Shown one piece after another: positions 56,109 to 64,000 of a DNA stretch of 64,000 nucleotides. A program made the translations under genes and the position numbers. The DNA is from an uncultured Ectothiorhodospiraceae bacterium (lineage in GTDB: Bacteria; Pseudomonadota; Gammaproteobacteria; UBA9214), in contig CAMYMI010000020.1 in assembly GCA_947259415.1 (NCBI GenBank), forward strand, positions 82,523-146,522, written 5' to 3'. How positions within the stretch are numbered: position 1 is the stretch's first letter; each line of letters opens with the position of its first letter. The notes below the pieces were generated by a model, which saw only the letters and a list, made by a program, of their open reading frames with translations, made no database searches and was not told the origin of the DNA.

Positions 56109-56834
56109 GTGAATGAGCGCTTCAATAAAAAAGTGCATGTAATAGCTAGAAAGTTCGGATTCGATATCATCAGATACGAGCCGAAATCACATCCATTGGC
56201 TCGTAGAAAGAAAATACTCGATACTTACAACATCGATCTTGTGCTTGATGTTGGAGCAAACACAGGCCAGTACGGCTTGCAACTCAGAGAAATCGGGTAC
56301 AAAGATCGCATTACATCGTTCGAGCCGCTTTCTTCGGCCTACAAATTGTTAAGAGAGAATGCGAATCGAGATGAGTTGTGGGATGTTCACAATCATGCTC
56401 TTGGTGATGAGGATGGAATTACTTCAATAAATATTGCAGGAAATTTGTATAGCAGTTCCTTGCTGGATATGTTACCTAACCACATTAAATCTAGTCCTAA
56501 TTCAAAGTATGTAGGTACAGAGGATATTCGTATCCAGAGACTGGATTCAATATTCACGTCAGTAGTCAAACACGCGAAGAATGTTTATATGAAAATCGAT
56601 ACCCAGGGTTATGAGGAGCACGTCCTGAATGGTGCGAAATCCTCTCTTCAGTACATTGACACGCTCCAGTTGGAGATGTCACTGATCCCCCTATATACAA
56701 GTGAGCTGTTGTTTAATGAGATGTATCAGAATCTCTTTGAAAAAGGTTACAAGCTCATAGCCGTCGAACCTGGATTTACGGATAACCAGACAGGACAGCT
56801 GCTACAGTTTGACGGTATTTTTCACAGAATGTGA
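56109..56834 (+). CDS. FkbM-family methyltransferase
   Basis: A SAM-dependent methyltransferase of 241 residues. The motif I region is LVLDVGANTGQYGLQLREIG, followed by ITSFEPLSSAYKLLRENANR and YMKIDTQGYEEHVLNGAKS, all typical of the FkbM family. It starts with GTG at 56109, with aaaggaag 7 bases upstream. It probably O-methylates a sugar in the exopolysaccharide. Its stop lies 17 bases before the next glycosyltransferase start. Confidence 0.9.
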   Translation: MNERFNKKVHVIARKFGFDIIRYEPKSHPLARRKKILDTYNIDLVLDVGANTGQYGLQLREIGYKDRITSFEPLSSAYKLLRENANRDELWDVHNHALGDEDGITSINIAGNLYSSSLLDMLPNHIKSSPNSKYVGTEDIRIQRLDSIFTSVVKHAKNVYMKIDTQGYEEHVLNGAKSSLQYIDTLQLEMSLIPLYTSELLFNEMYQNLFEKGYKLIAVEPGFTDNQTGQLLQFDGIFHRM

Positions 56835-56850
56835 AAAATATGATCGCGCA

Positions 56851-58101
56851 ATGAGAATTCTATTTCTAAGTTCATATGTTGATCCCGGTTCCGGCGCATC
56901 TATTCTTAATCGGCTGGCGGCCCGATTAAAGCAAGATGGCCATCAGGTGCAAATTTTTACCACGAGCAAGGCGTGGAATTTTGATTCTGTAAAATTCATT
57001 CAGAACTCGAAAAGTATAAGTTTTATCAACAAAATTGCGAATAAAATCATTCCAAATTATTTTAGTTTTATTTTTTTTAAACTTTTAAAAGAGATAGAAA
57101 CTTATAATCCGGATGTTATAAATATTCATTGGACGCACGGGTCGACGATACCTATACAAATTATTCCACGGCTCAATAAGAAATGGCCCGTATTTTGGAC
57201 AATACATGATCTATGGCCTATCACGACGAATACCTTTCGAGAGGATGTAAATGGACAAACATTTACTAAACAGAATAAAACTTTAATTCAGAAAATACTT
57301 CAAAGCATCGAGTTTACTCCACAAGTACTATTTAAATATAAAATATGGCTGCTAAGTAAGGTAGATATCCATACAATTTCACCGTCAAATTGGTTGTTCA
57401 AGAAAGTAAATGCAAGTCCTGTTTTTCGTTATGCTATCAATCATCATGTGCCAAATGGCGTGGATTGCAATGTATTTAGGCCATTGGACAAGAATGAGTT
57501 AAGAAAAAAATACGGTATCCATTCGAGCCGCAAGGTTATCTTGTTTTTGTCCGCTAATGTAACTAATCCAGGTAAAGGGTTTTATTACTTTGCGAAAGCA
57601 TTGGAGTCACTAAAAGTATCTAATCCAAAATTAGCTGATAGCGTTACGACGCTACTCGTTGGAAGAGGTAGTAAAGAGGCTAATGATTACTTGCCAACCG
57701 AATTAATAAATCTGGGGAGTACTAAAGATACTTCACGATTAGCAGAATATTATAATTTAGCCGACGTACTTGTTTCGGCATCGATCGCTGAAAATTTCCC
57801 ATCGACTTTACTTGAAAGCTCGGCATGTTGTACGCCTGTGGTAGCCTTCGATGTAGGTGGCGTATCTGAGATTGTTATAAATGAAGTAACCGGATTGTTA
57901 TCAAAAAGTAAAGATATAAAAGGAATGGCTAAAAATATAGAGAGACTGTTTATAGATAATAAACTGCGCGAGATAATGAGTAGAAATTCACGTGATCATA
58001 TCGTTAATAATTATAGTATGGAAAAATTTGCAAGTAGTTATATAGAAATCTTTAAGACTGCAATGTTGGATAGGGAGGCCACTGAATACAAGTTCAATTA
58101 A
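56851..58101 (+). CDS. Glycosyltransferase family 4 protein
   Basis: A GT-B enzyme of 416 residues. The acceptor domain starts MRILFLSSYVDPGSGASILN and contains INIHWTHGST and FWTIHDLWPITTN. The donor domain has VPNGVDCNVFRP, ILFLSANVTNPGKGFYYFAK and the E-x7-E block SIAENFPSTLLESSACCTPV. The ATG at 56851 is preferred over an in-frame start at 56809 that overlaps the methyltransferase gene. It is markedly AT-rich, unlike the neighbouring AlgD-like gene, which suggests separate acquisition. Confidence 0.9.
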   Translation: MRILFLSSYVDPGSGASILNRLAARLKQDGHQVQIFTTSKAWNFDSVKFIQNSKSISFINKIANKIIPNYFSFIFFKLLKEIETYNPDVINIHWTHGSTIPIQIIPRLNKKWPVFWTIHDLWPITTNTFREDVNGQTFTKQNKTLIQKILQSIEFTPQVLFKYKIWLLSKVDIHTISPSNWLFKKVNASPVFRYAINHHVPNGVDCNVFRPLDKNELRKKYGIHSSRKVILFLSANVTNPGKGFYYFAKALESLKVSNPKLADSVTTLLVGRGSKEANDYLPTELINLGSTKDTSRLAEYYNLADVLVSASIAENFPSTLLESSACCTPVVAFDVGGVSEIVINEVTGLLSKSKDIKGMAKNIERLFIDNKLREIMSRNSRDHIVNNYSMEKFASSYIEIFKTAMLDREATEYKFN

Positions 58102-58619
58102 ACTATTAAGTCTCTACATGAAAGTGGCAGTGAAAATATATTATAGCCGAGATAAATAATGCAGAACTTCATTAAATACGCGGCCTTGTTTTGACATTGT
58201 TTCTAAGCATTTCGGCTCTCATGACTCGAACCGACCGGTGAGTCAACTATACTTGCGGGAATATTACTCAACCGGCATCAAGAGGGTATCACTAGGGCGC
58301 TCAATGATAATAATATATTTATCTCAATCACAGATTCGCTATCGATCATTGGCAATGGCAAAATAACTGGTGAATGGATATTTGTGAAAGGCTTAGATAA
58401 TCAGGAAATGGCCGAGGAATTATAGTGGATCATGGAAGACCAGCGTTAGGGAAAGTTGTCGACCGCTTTTCGAGATACTGTGATCGAAATATTTACCTAG
58501 CAGATTATGCTGGCCGCTATCTCGATCTGTTCCGCGATTTCATAGGTACAGATTCAACTATCTATTTAATTAGATAACTTATCGTTTTAGATGTTCATGA
58601 TAAGATTTAAGGCAGAAAT
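58102..58619. other. Intergenic region with probable decayed coding sequence
   Basis: About 518 bases with interrupted frames. One frame reads VDRFSRYCDRNIYLADYAGR, which looks like real coding sequence, but the stops on either side and the lack of a family match make it a probable remnant. Confidence 0.4.
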
Positions 58620-59933
58620 ATGAAAATAAGCATTTTCGGATTGGGGTATGTCGGCGCTGTTTCCGCCGGTTGTCTTGCACGCGACGGTCATAGTGTGATT
58701 GGCGTGGATCCATACCAGCCCAAGGTAGACCTGATCAACAGCGGCCAGACGCCCGTGATTGAAGCAGATATTGGGGAGATAATCGCTACCGCGGTGCAAG
58801 CCGGCAATCTACATGCGACAATTGATGTGCAGGATGCCGTCAATACCACTGAAATGTCCTTTATCTGTGTCGGAACACCGAGTCTGATTAACGGTGGACT
58901 GGATCTCAAATATGTCAGCAACGTATGTGAACAGATCGGCGAGGCAATAAGGGGAAAAGACGATTTTCATGTCATAGTCGCGCGCAGCACCATGTTGCCA
59001 GGCAGCATGCTTGACGTGGTCATACCAACACTGGAAAAAGTGTCCGGAAAGGCCGCCGGCAATGACTTCGGTGTTTGCAACAATCCCGAATTCCTGCGCG
59101 AAGGCACGGCCGTATACGATTTTTACAACCCACCAAAGACAGTCATCGGTGAAACGGATGTAAAAAGTGGAAACCTGCTCGCCAATATATATAAGGATAT
59201 AGATGCCCCGTTGATCAAAACAGATGTAAAAACGGCGGAGATGGTCAAATACAGTGATAACGTCTGGCACGCGTTAAAAGTTGGGTTTGCTAACGAGATT
59301 GGGAATATTTCCAAGGCGGTGGGAATCGACGGGCACAAAGTAATGGAAATATTCTGCCAGGATACAAAGCTGAACCTGTCACCCTATTATATGAAGCCGG
59401 GCTTTGCCTTCGGTGGTTCCTGCCTGCCCAAGGATGTCCGGGCACTGACCTACAAGGCACACAGTCTGGATATCAAGGTGCCAATACTCGATTCAATAAT
59501 GGTCAGCAATAAATATCAGGTCGAGAAAGGTCTGGAGATGATTATGGAGAAGGGCAACAAGGATGTCGGTATTCTAGGCTTTAGTTTCAAGGCCGGGACT
59601 GACGATCTTCGTGAGAGCCCGCTGGTTGAGATCATCGAACGATTGCTGGGTAAAGGGTATAACCTCAAACTGTATGACCGCAACGTCAACCTGGCCAGCC
59701 TGGTAGGGGCAAATCGCGATTATATTCTCAACCAGATTCCACATATTTCAAAACTAATGGTGAGCAGTATCGATGAAGTGCTGGAAAAGGCTGGGACAGT
59801 TGTCATCGGTAATGGCGATAGTGAGTTCTCGACGGTGCTGGACCGGACCAGACCGGGTCAGGTCGTTGTCGACCTGGTGAGAGTCGTTTCCGACCGAAGT
59901 CAGGAAGGGCGCTACGATGGCATCTGCTGGTAG
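58620..59933 (+). CDS. algD: GDP-mannose 6-dehydrogenase (AlgD-like)
   Basis: A cytoplasmic NAD-dependent enzyme of 437 residues. The N-terminal Rossmann motif is MKISIFGLGYVGAVSAGCLA. Family motifs FICVGTPSLINGGLDLKYV, NNPEFLREGTAVYDFYNPP and MVKYSDNVWHALKVGFANEI follow. The catalytic Cys lies in GFAFGGSCLPKDVRALTYKA. FSFKAGTDDLRESPLVEI and the C-terminal GICW end match AlgD more closely than UDP-glucose dehydrogenase. It oxidises GDP-mannose to GDP-mannuronate, the precursor of alginate and other uronate polymers. The rest of the alginate machinery (Alg8, AlgG, AlgK) is not present, so the product is probably a different uronate-containing polymer. Confidence 0.88.
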   Translation: MKISIFGLGYVGAVSAGCLARDGHSVIGVDPYQPKVDLINSGQTPVIEADIGEIIATAVQAGNLHATIDVQDAVNTTEMSFICVGTPSLINGGLDLKYVSNVCEQIGEAIRGKDDFHVIVARSTMLPGSMLDVVIPTLEKVSGKAAGNDFGVCNNPEFLREGTAVYDFYNPPKTVIGETDVKSGNLLANIYKDIDAPLIKTDVKTAEMVKYSDNVWHALKVGFANEIGNISKAVGIDGHKVMEIFCQDTKLNLSPYYMKPGFAFGGSCLPKDVRALTYKAHSLDIKVPILDSIMVSNKYQVEKGLEMIMEKGNKDVGILGFSFKAGTDDLRESPLVEIIERLLGKGYNLKLYDRNVNLASLVGANRDYILNQIPHISKLMVSSIDEVLEKAGTVVIGNGDSEFSTVLDRTRPGQVVVDLVRVVSDRSQEGRYDGICW

Positions 59934-60106
59934 GAAACGCCGTGTACTGATTATTGTCGAGAATCTCCCATCGCAGTTTGATCGTCGTGTATGGCTGGAA
60001 GCGACAACACTGCACGAGGCAGGATACGAAGTCTCTATCATCTGACCAACCGGCAACGGATACGAAAAGAAGTACGAAGTCATAGACGGTGTGTATATCT
60101 ACGCAC
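59917..60106 (+). pseudogene. Truncated glycosyltransferase family 4 gene
   Basis: It overlaps the end of the algD-like gene and reads MASAGRKRRVLIIVENLPSQ, then FDRRVWLEATTLHEAGYEVS, then I-I-TGA-P-T-G-N-G-Y, then EVIDGVYIY. At the TGA (60043-60045) the intact relative at 46253 has Cys (VTVICPKD). After about 64 codons the sequence joins an IS30 remnant. The gene is therefore both nonsense-mutated and cut by the IS. It used to be co-transcribed with the dehydrogenase. Confidence 0.8.
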
Positions 60107-60696
60107 AGTTAGAAGGCAAGACGCAAGCGATATGGCAGATACGACACACGGTTGCATATCCAAACAGGTATCGATCAATGATTGCCCGACCATTGCCGAT
60201 GCCCGATAGCGATCTGGTGACTGGGTGTGCGACGCCGTGACCTGCAAGAGTCAACTGGGCGCATTCGAAACGCTGGTCGAGCGCAAATCGTTGATTACGA
60301 ATATCCACACCATACTATACGAGACGGCCGAGGAGGTTCGTAATACAATCTCACAGGGCCACATGTCTCACAAAGCCTGTTGCATACCATTACTTATGGC
60401 AATGGCCGTGAGATCGCACATCATGAATGTATGGCCATAGGTCTTGAGACTCGGGCCTACTTTGCGCATACTTATGTCTCTTGGGGGCGTGGGCTGAACG
60501 ACAACACCAACGGTCTCAATCGACAGTACTTCCCGAATAAACGAGACCCGACTGCCGTGACCAACAACGAAATTGAGCAGGCCATGAATAAACTCAACCA
60601 CCGTCCGATAATGTCGTTAAGCTTTCTGACACCCCCTGAAAACTCCTTTAAAATAAGGAATCAGCTAACCGTTTTACTTTAATGTTGAATTCACGG
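60107..60696 (+). mobile_element. IS30-family element remnant
   Basis: This stretch matches the second half of the IS30 element at 45088-46158: the join region gacgcaagcgatatggcag, the RSGDW-VCDAVT segment, FETLVERKSLITNIHTILYE, THITYGNGREIAHHE-type and YVSWGRGLNDNTNGLNRQYF, ending with a right inverted repeat (accgttttactttaatgttg). The first half, including the helix-turn-helix, is deleted and frames are broken. It is more diverged than the other copy. Confidence 0.8.
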
Positions 60697-60738
60697 TGCT
60701 TTAACATTAAGTATTGGGGCAGATGCAAGAGAAACTTA

Positions 60739-61629
60739 ATGAGTAAATATACACTGTCGACAAACAATACTTACCTCTTCCATGCGCCTGATTACAAGAA
60801 ACTGGTCTCAGAGGACATGGTTAGTAGCATCAGAGAAATAGAGCATCTTTCGCGAGGACACTATCGAAATCTAGATATAGAAATGACGCTAGCGTTTTAT
60901 ACTGATCGTTATGTGAAGCAGATATTTGAATTTAAACCAGTTGGCAGTGATACGACGATAGTTGATGTAGGATCTGGATATGGGTGGCTGTGTATGGCTT
61001 TTGCATACTCGACCCAAGCGAGAATCATTGCAATCGAGCGTGATAAAGAACGCTTGGAAGCGGGTAAAGAAATCGCTAATATTCTAGGGATCGCGGATAA
61101 GATAGACTGGCGCGTAGGCTCTCTGGAAAAACTCCCTTTAGAAGAACGTGAAGCGGATATAGTATATTGCATTGAAGTGCTAGAGCATGTATACAAATCG
61201 GAAGGTGCCATACATGAGCTGTGTAGGGTAGCTAATGATATAGTAGTAGTTACAACGCCTAACCTGTGGTTTCCAATCATTGCTCATGATACTCAGCTTC
61301 CATTCTGTCACTGGCTACCAATTCCTATGAGAAAAATATATGCAAAGATATTCAACAGAGATAAGCGGGAAAACGATAATATATTTTGGTCGCCATATTC
61401 GTTGCATAAGAATATGAAAGGGTTTAGGCCCATTTCGAATTGGCTCCACTATTCGTCATATAGTAAATTCAAAGACACGTTCCCATTCTATCTACCATAT
61501 GGAAATGGATGTTATGTGGAGAAAATGGGTTTCATAAAAAAGGCATATTACGATGTCGTTTCTAGGCTCGGACACTTTTCCCATTGGTGTGTTCCATCAT
61601 TGTCGTACGTGTTTCAAAGAATTAAGTAA
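60739..61629 (+). CDS. Class I SAM-dependent methyltransferase
   Basis: A protein of about 296 residues. TTIVDVGSGYGWLCMAFAYS is the glycine-rich motif I and IIAIERDKERLEAGKEIANI carries the acidic residue of motif II. EREADIVYCIEVLEHVYKSE is motif IV, VVVTTPNLWFPII is motif VI. The fold is of the ubiE/cyclopropane type. The ATG at 60739 (MSKYTLS) is chosen because the longer frame begins inside the IS30 remnant. It may methylate a sugar or lipid in the exopolysaccharide pathway. It is AT-rich like its neighbours. Confidence 0.85.
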   Translation: MSKYTLSTNNTYLFHAPDYKKLVSEDMVSSIREIEHLSRGHYRNLDIEMTLAFYTDRYVKQIFEFKPVGSDTTIVDVGSGYGWLCMAFAYSTQARIIAIERDKERLEAGKEIANILGIADKIDWRVGSLEKLPLEEREADIVYCIEVLEHVYKSEGAIHELCRVANDIVVVTTPNLWFPIIAHDTQLPFCHWLPIPMRKIYAKIFNRDKRENDNIFWSPYSLHKNMKGFRPISNWLHYSSYSKFKDTFPFYLPYGNGCYVEKMGFIKKAYYDVVSRLGHFSHWCVPSLSYVFQRIK

Positions 61630-61714
61630 AAATTAGATTGGACTGCCGCGGGAGTCAAGCAAGATTATAATGTGATTTTCACTTATATTTGTAAGCCCAA
61701 GATCTTTGATCCAC

Positions 61715-62095
61715 TCACGATGTTAGGGATTTCGGTTGTAGAATTGTATTGCGTTCGGTCCATGCTTGTAGAAATTGCTCAGGATTCATTCCGTCCAGTG
61801 ATCCATGCGACCTGACGGTGTTGTACTCCTCGAGACACTAATTGATCACCACCCGAGCCTTAGTCATTGAGCTGAATACCCACCGGTCCATACAGGTGGT
61901 TCGAAAGATTGAATTGAAGCTTTCGCTGTAGGCGTTCTGCCAAGGGCTACCCGGATCGATGTAGCGTGTATCCACATACTTGTCCTTCAGCCAGGCCTGT
62001 ACGGCTGCCGAGACCAGCTCTGGTCCGTTATCGCTACACAGACAGGCTGGACGCCCGTATTCCTGGAATAGCTGTTCAAGACTCCATATCACAGA
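61715..62095 (-). pseudogene. IS3-family transposase C-terminal fragment
   Basis: The minus strand reads WSLEQLFQEYGRPACLCSDN, GPELVSAAVQAWLKDKYVDT, then WQNAYSESFNSIFRTTCMDR: the last Asp and Glu of the DDE integrase core. A stop (TAG, Trp expected) interrupts MTKARVVIN-stop-CLEEYNTVRSHGSL. The N-terminal half is missing. It belongs to a group different from the element at 49408-50612, since the sequences are not alike. Confidence 0.8.
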
Positions 62096-62331
62096 ACAGG
62101 ATAGTTGTCGTTATCTTGCGACATTCTAATATTAATAAAATCATGAACTTAGTTAATTCAGCATAAGTGCGTCTCCTGCGGGAGACACTGCTCCGCGGTT
62201 TCATCTTATAGAACCCATTGATTATACGGGCTTATTCTCATAAGCCACTAATATTTCGAATAAATAATCAGCTTATTATATGTTGGCACGGTGATTGCAA
62301 ATGTTTGTGAAATCTTTTTTGAGGATCATGA
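62096..62331. other. Intergenic region before the PA14 lipoprotein gene
   Basis: No gene supported. A short palindrome gcgtctcctgcgggagac lies at about 62169-62186. A ribosome site ttttgagga precedes the following gene. Confidence 0.45.
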
Positions 62332-64000
62332 ATGTTTGATTTTCTGGCAGTGACTTCGAAACGTCTTTTTGTATTAGTGTGTATCGCAGCACTAACCGCC
62401 TGTGGCGACGAAAGGGGAGGTGTTACTGAACAGCAGAGTTTATTCACATTTGACGAAACCTATGAAATTACCGGTGCGGGTATCAAGGGCCCGCTCGCGT
62501 ATGCGAACGTCAGTATTTATGCTCTGGATACAAACTTCGATGAGCTTTACGACCCAAGTAAACCGGTTGCAACGGCCACAACCAATGCCTATGCCGAAAT
62601 AAAAGGCCTGAAAGTGCGCCCGGGCGGGCCGCCCGACAAGCGCGCACCTTATGTGCTCGTGATTGATGGTGCCAACGCCATCGACCTCAATACCAATACT
62701 GCCCCGGTGATCAATAAGCTGGTGAGCATCATTACCCTGGAATCGCTTAATACCAAGCAACCGGTGTATGCCACACCCTATACCACGCTTGCCTATCACA
62801 TGCTGCGCCAGGCTATTCCTAGGTCCGGAGGCAATGGGCTGCAGGGTCGCTACTATAATGACCTTACTTTTTCCAATCTCGCAATGGAACGTGTTGACGC
62901 CACAGTGAATTTCTCCTGGGGCAGTGGTTCGCCCGACGGCTTGGTCAACAATGATAATTTCTCAGTCCAGTGGTCAGGCTTTATCGAGCCTGATTTTTCG
63001 GAAACATACACCTTTCATACCTCCACCGATGATGGCGTCCGCTTGTGGATAGACGGCCAGTTGATTGTTGACCACTGGCAAGACCAGGCAGAGACGGAAC
63101 ACACAGGCACAATCGGCCTTGATGCCGGAACCCGGTACCCGGTGGTTATGGAGTATTACGAGAATACGGGAGGCGCCGCGGCCAGGCTATCCTGGTCCAG
63201 TGCCAGCCAGGCGAAATCAATCATCCCGGAGGCAAATCTCTTCACCGATCTCTACACCGGAGAACCAGGGTCTGCGCGTGGTACAGACCCGCAGTTGGCA
63301 ACCAGATTATTCTCGTTTAATCAGGAGATTATTCAGTCGCTTGGTTTTGGTATACCGGCCGAGATCAATATCTTTACGACGCCCCCGATCATTACCAAAG
63401 ATACGACGAGTGTCACCCAACAGCAGCGCGTAGTATATTACCGTGCCGCCATCGAAGCGTTATCATCTATAATCAATGAGATGTCATTGGCGATAGGTTC
63501 ATCCGTTGCACCCGATCTCGTCATCCAGAACTTGGCATTTGATCTTCTCAGTGATGGTATAGTAGATGGGAAAGCCAACGGTGTCACTCTCGATGGAATA
63601 AACCTCAATACGCTCGCACAGCATCCAATGTTTCTGGAAATTCCCAATACAGACTTCCTGGTCAGCGATGTTATCAATCTTATTGTTGAGGAGAGGGCGT
63701 TTGTCGGTGCCAGTGCGAACGCTGCCTTCTTTGATGATGAAATGGCAATTGATCTTTATCCCCTAAACTTAAATAATATAGGTAGCAGTGTCCCAACAAG
63801 CGAAAGTGTTGTCGCTCCAAGCGAAAGCAATATCACTCAAAGCGAAAGCAGTATCACTCAAAGCGAAAGCAGTATCGCTCAAAATGATAGCAGTGGCACG
63901 ACTGTTTTGTATGCTGATTTTGAGAATCGGGGCCAGGGTGCCTACCAGGAATCAGATATAAGATCGGATTTCCGCGTTGGCCAAGAAGGATATAGCGACA
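62332..64000 (+). CDS. PA14-domain lipoprotein, C-terminus beyond the window (partial)
   Basis: The frame stays open from the ATG at 62332 to the right edge, at least 556 residues. A lipoprotein signal ends in lipobox L-T-A-C (VCIAALTACGDE). The N-terminal ~130 residues resemble a carboxypeptidase-regulatory/Ig-like module (GAGIKGPLAYANVSIYALDT). A PA14 domain follows at about 165-295 (GLQGRYYNDLTFSNLAMERV, then WSGFIEPDFSETYTFHTSTD, then DGVRLWIDGQLIVDHWQD), which binds carbohydrates. Then comes an uncharacterised helical segment, four 7-residue SES-x-I-x-Q repeats at about residues 490-517, and DFENRGQGAYQESDIRSDF, which resembles the start of a polysaccharide lyase or jelly-roll domain. 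A ribosome site (tgagga) is good. A role in polysaccharide binding or degradation is inferred. Confidence 0.75.
   Translation, partial: MFDFLAVTSKRLFVLVCIAALTACGDERGGVTEQQSLFTFDETYEITGAGIKGPLAYANVSIYALDTNFDELYDPSKPVATATTNAYAEIKGLKVRPGGPPDKRAPYVLVIDGANAIDLNTNTAPVINKLVSIITLESLNTKQPVYATPYTTLAYHMLRQAIPRSGGNGLQGRYYNDLTFSNLAMERVDATVNFSWGSGSPDGLVNNDNFSVQWSGFIEPDFSETYTFHTSTDDGVRLWIDGQLIVDHWQDQAETEHTGTIGLDAGTRYPVVMEYYENTGGAAARLSWSSASQAKSIIPEANLFTDLYTGEPGSARGTDPQLATRLFSFNQEIIQSLGFGIPAEINIFTTPPIITKDTTSVTQQQRVVYYRAAIEALSSIINEMSLAIGSSVAPDLVIQNLAFDLLSDGIVDGKANGVTLDGINLNTLAQHPMFLEIPNTDFLVSDVINLIVEERAFVGASANAAFFDDEMAIDLYPLNLNNIGSSVPTSESVVAPSESNITQSESSITQSESSIAQNDSSGTTVLYADFENRGQGAYQESDIRSDFRVGQEGYSD
63799..63882 (+). 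repeat. 21-bp in-frame tandem repeat
   Basis: Four copies of agcgaaagcagtatcactca plus one base encode SES-S/N/V-I/V-T/A-Q/P heptads in the PA14 lipoprotein. Copies 2-4 differ at one to three positions only. It serves as a low-complexity linker before the next domain and may vary in copy number between strains. Confidence 0.9.

Noticed and set aside
59917..60106. TGA at a conserved Cys position read as selenocysteine
   Set aside because: The gene is also truncated by an IS remnant shortly after, no downstream selenocysteine-insertion hairpin is evident, and the relative at 46253 has plain Cys. A nonsense mutation in a dead gene is simpler.

Overview
The window looks like a chromosomal segment of a free-living, moderately GC-rich gammaproteobacterium, probably marine or sediment-dwelling and related to sulfur- or metal-cycling lineages. 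The evidence is the conserved minus-strand order lptD-surA-pdxA with the first 16 codons of rsmA at the left edge, the AmgK/MurU muramic-acid salvage pair, a full MSHA type IV pilus locus and an OmcA/MtrC-type decaheme cytochrome. No species can be named from the sequence alone.

Region 1 (1-8.3 kb) separates pdxA from rsmA, which are normally adjacent. It holds a HAD sugar-phosphate phosphatase, a GH13_18 sucrose/glucosylglycerol-phosphorylase-like enzyme, an outer-membrane decaheme cytochrome with a riboswitch-like leader, and many GC-rich repeats. Two decayed copies of the pdxA 3' end (640-770 and 3842-4042) lie inside it in the same orientation as intact pdxA. The region therefore looks like cassettes stacked at the pdxA 3' end.

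Region 2 (8.3-13.1 kb) is the housekeeping set pdxA, surA, lptD. Region 3 (13.2-30.8 kb) holds an RND efflux pair and the MSHA pilus locus, in minus-strand order mshI2-J-K-L-M-N-E-G, mshA, C, D, O, a pilin-like/beta-propeller fusion, then mshI1. A strong sigma-54 promoter sits in front of mshI2. MshE carries the N-terminal c-di-GMP-binding motif. In the MshP position is a protein with a PilX/MshP-like N-terminus followed by seven near-identical repeats that should fold as a seven-bladed propeller. This block also separates lptD from amgK, which adjoin in Pseudomonas.

Region 4 (31-37.6 kb) has amgK, an OmpA-family lipoprotein, murU, and a tight three-gene set: a GCS2-type ligase, an M14/AstE-like zinc deacylase and a GT-B glycosyltransferase. 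This set looks like a small uncharacterised metabolic unit.

Region 5 (37.6-64 kb) is an exopolysaccharide locus of lower and patchier GC, scarred by IS elements. It contains several glycosyltransferases, a WecA-like initiating transferase, a hexapeptide acyltransferase, a formyltransferase-like enzyme, a polysaccharide deacetylase, an EpsL-like outer-membrane barrel, an FkbM methyltransferase, an AlgD-like GDP-mannose dehydrogenase, a SAM methyltransferase, a modular Ig/SGNH-hydrolase lipoprotein, and a PA14-domain lipoprotein running off the right edge. An IS3-family element, two IS30-family elements and an IS3 fragment are all broken, and one IS30 remnant truncates a glycosyltransferase gene. 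The polymer probably contains a mannuronic-type uronic acid and acyl or formyl modifications; this is inference from the gene set.
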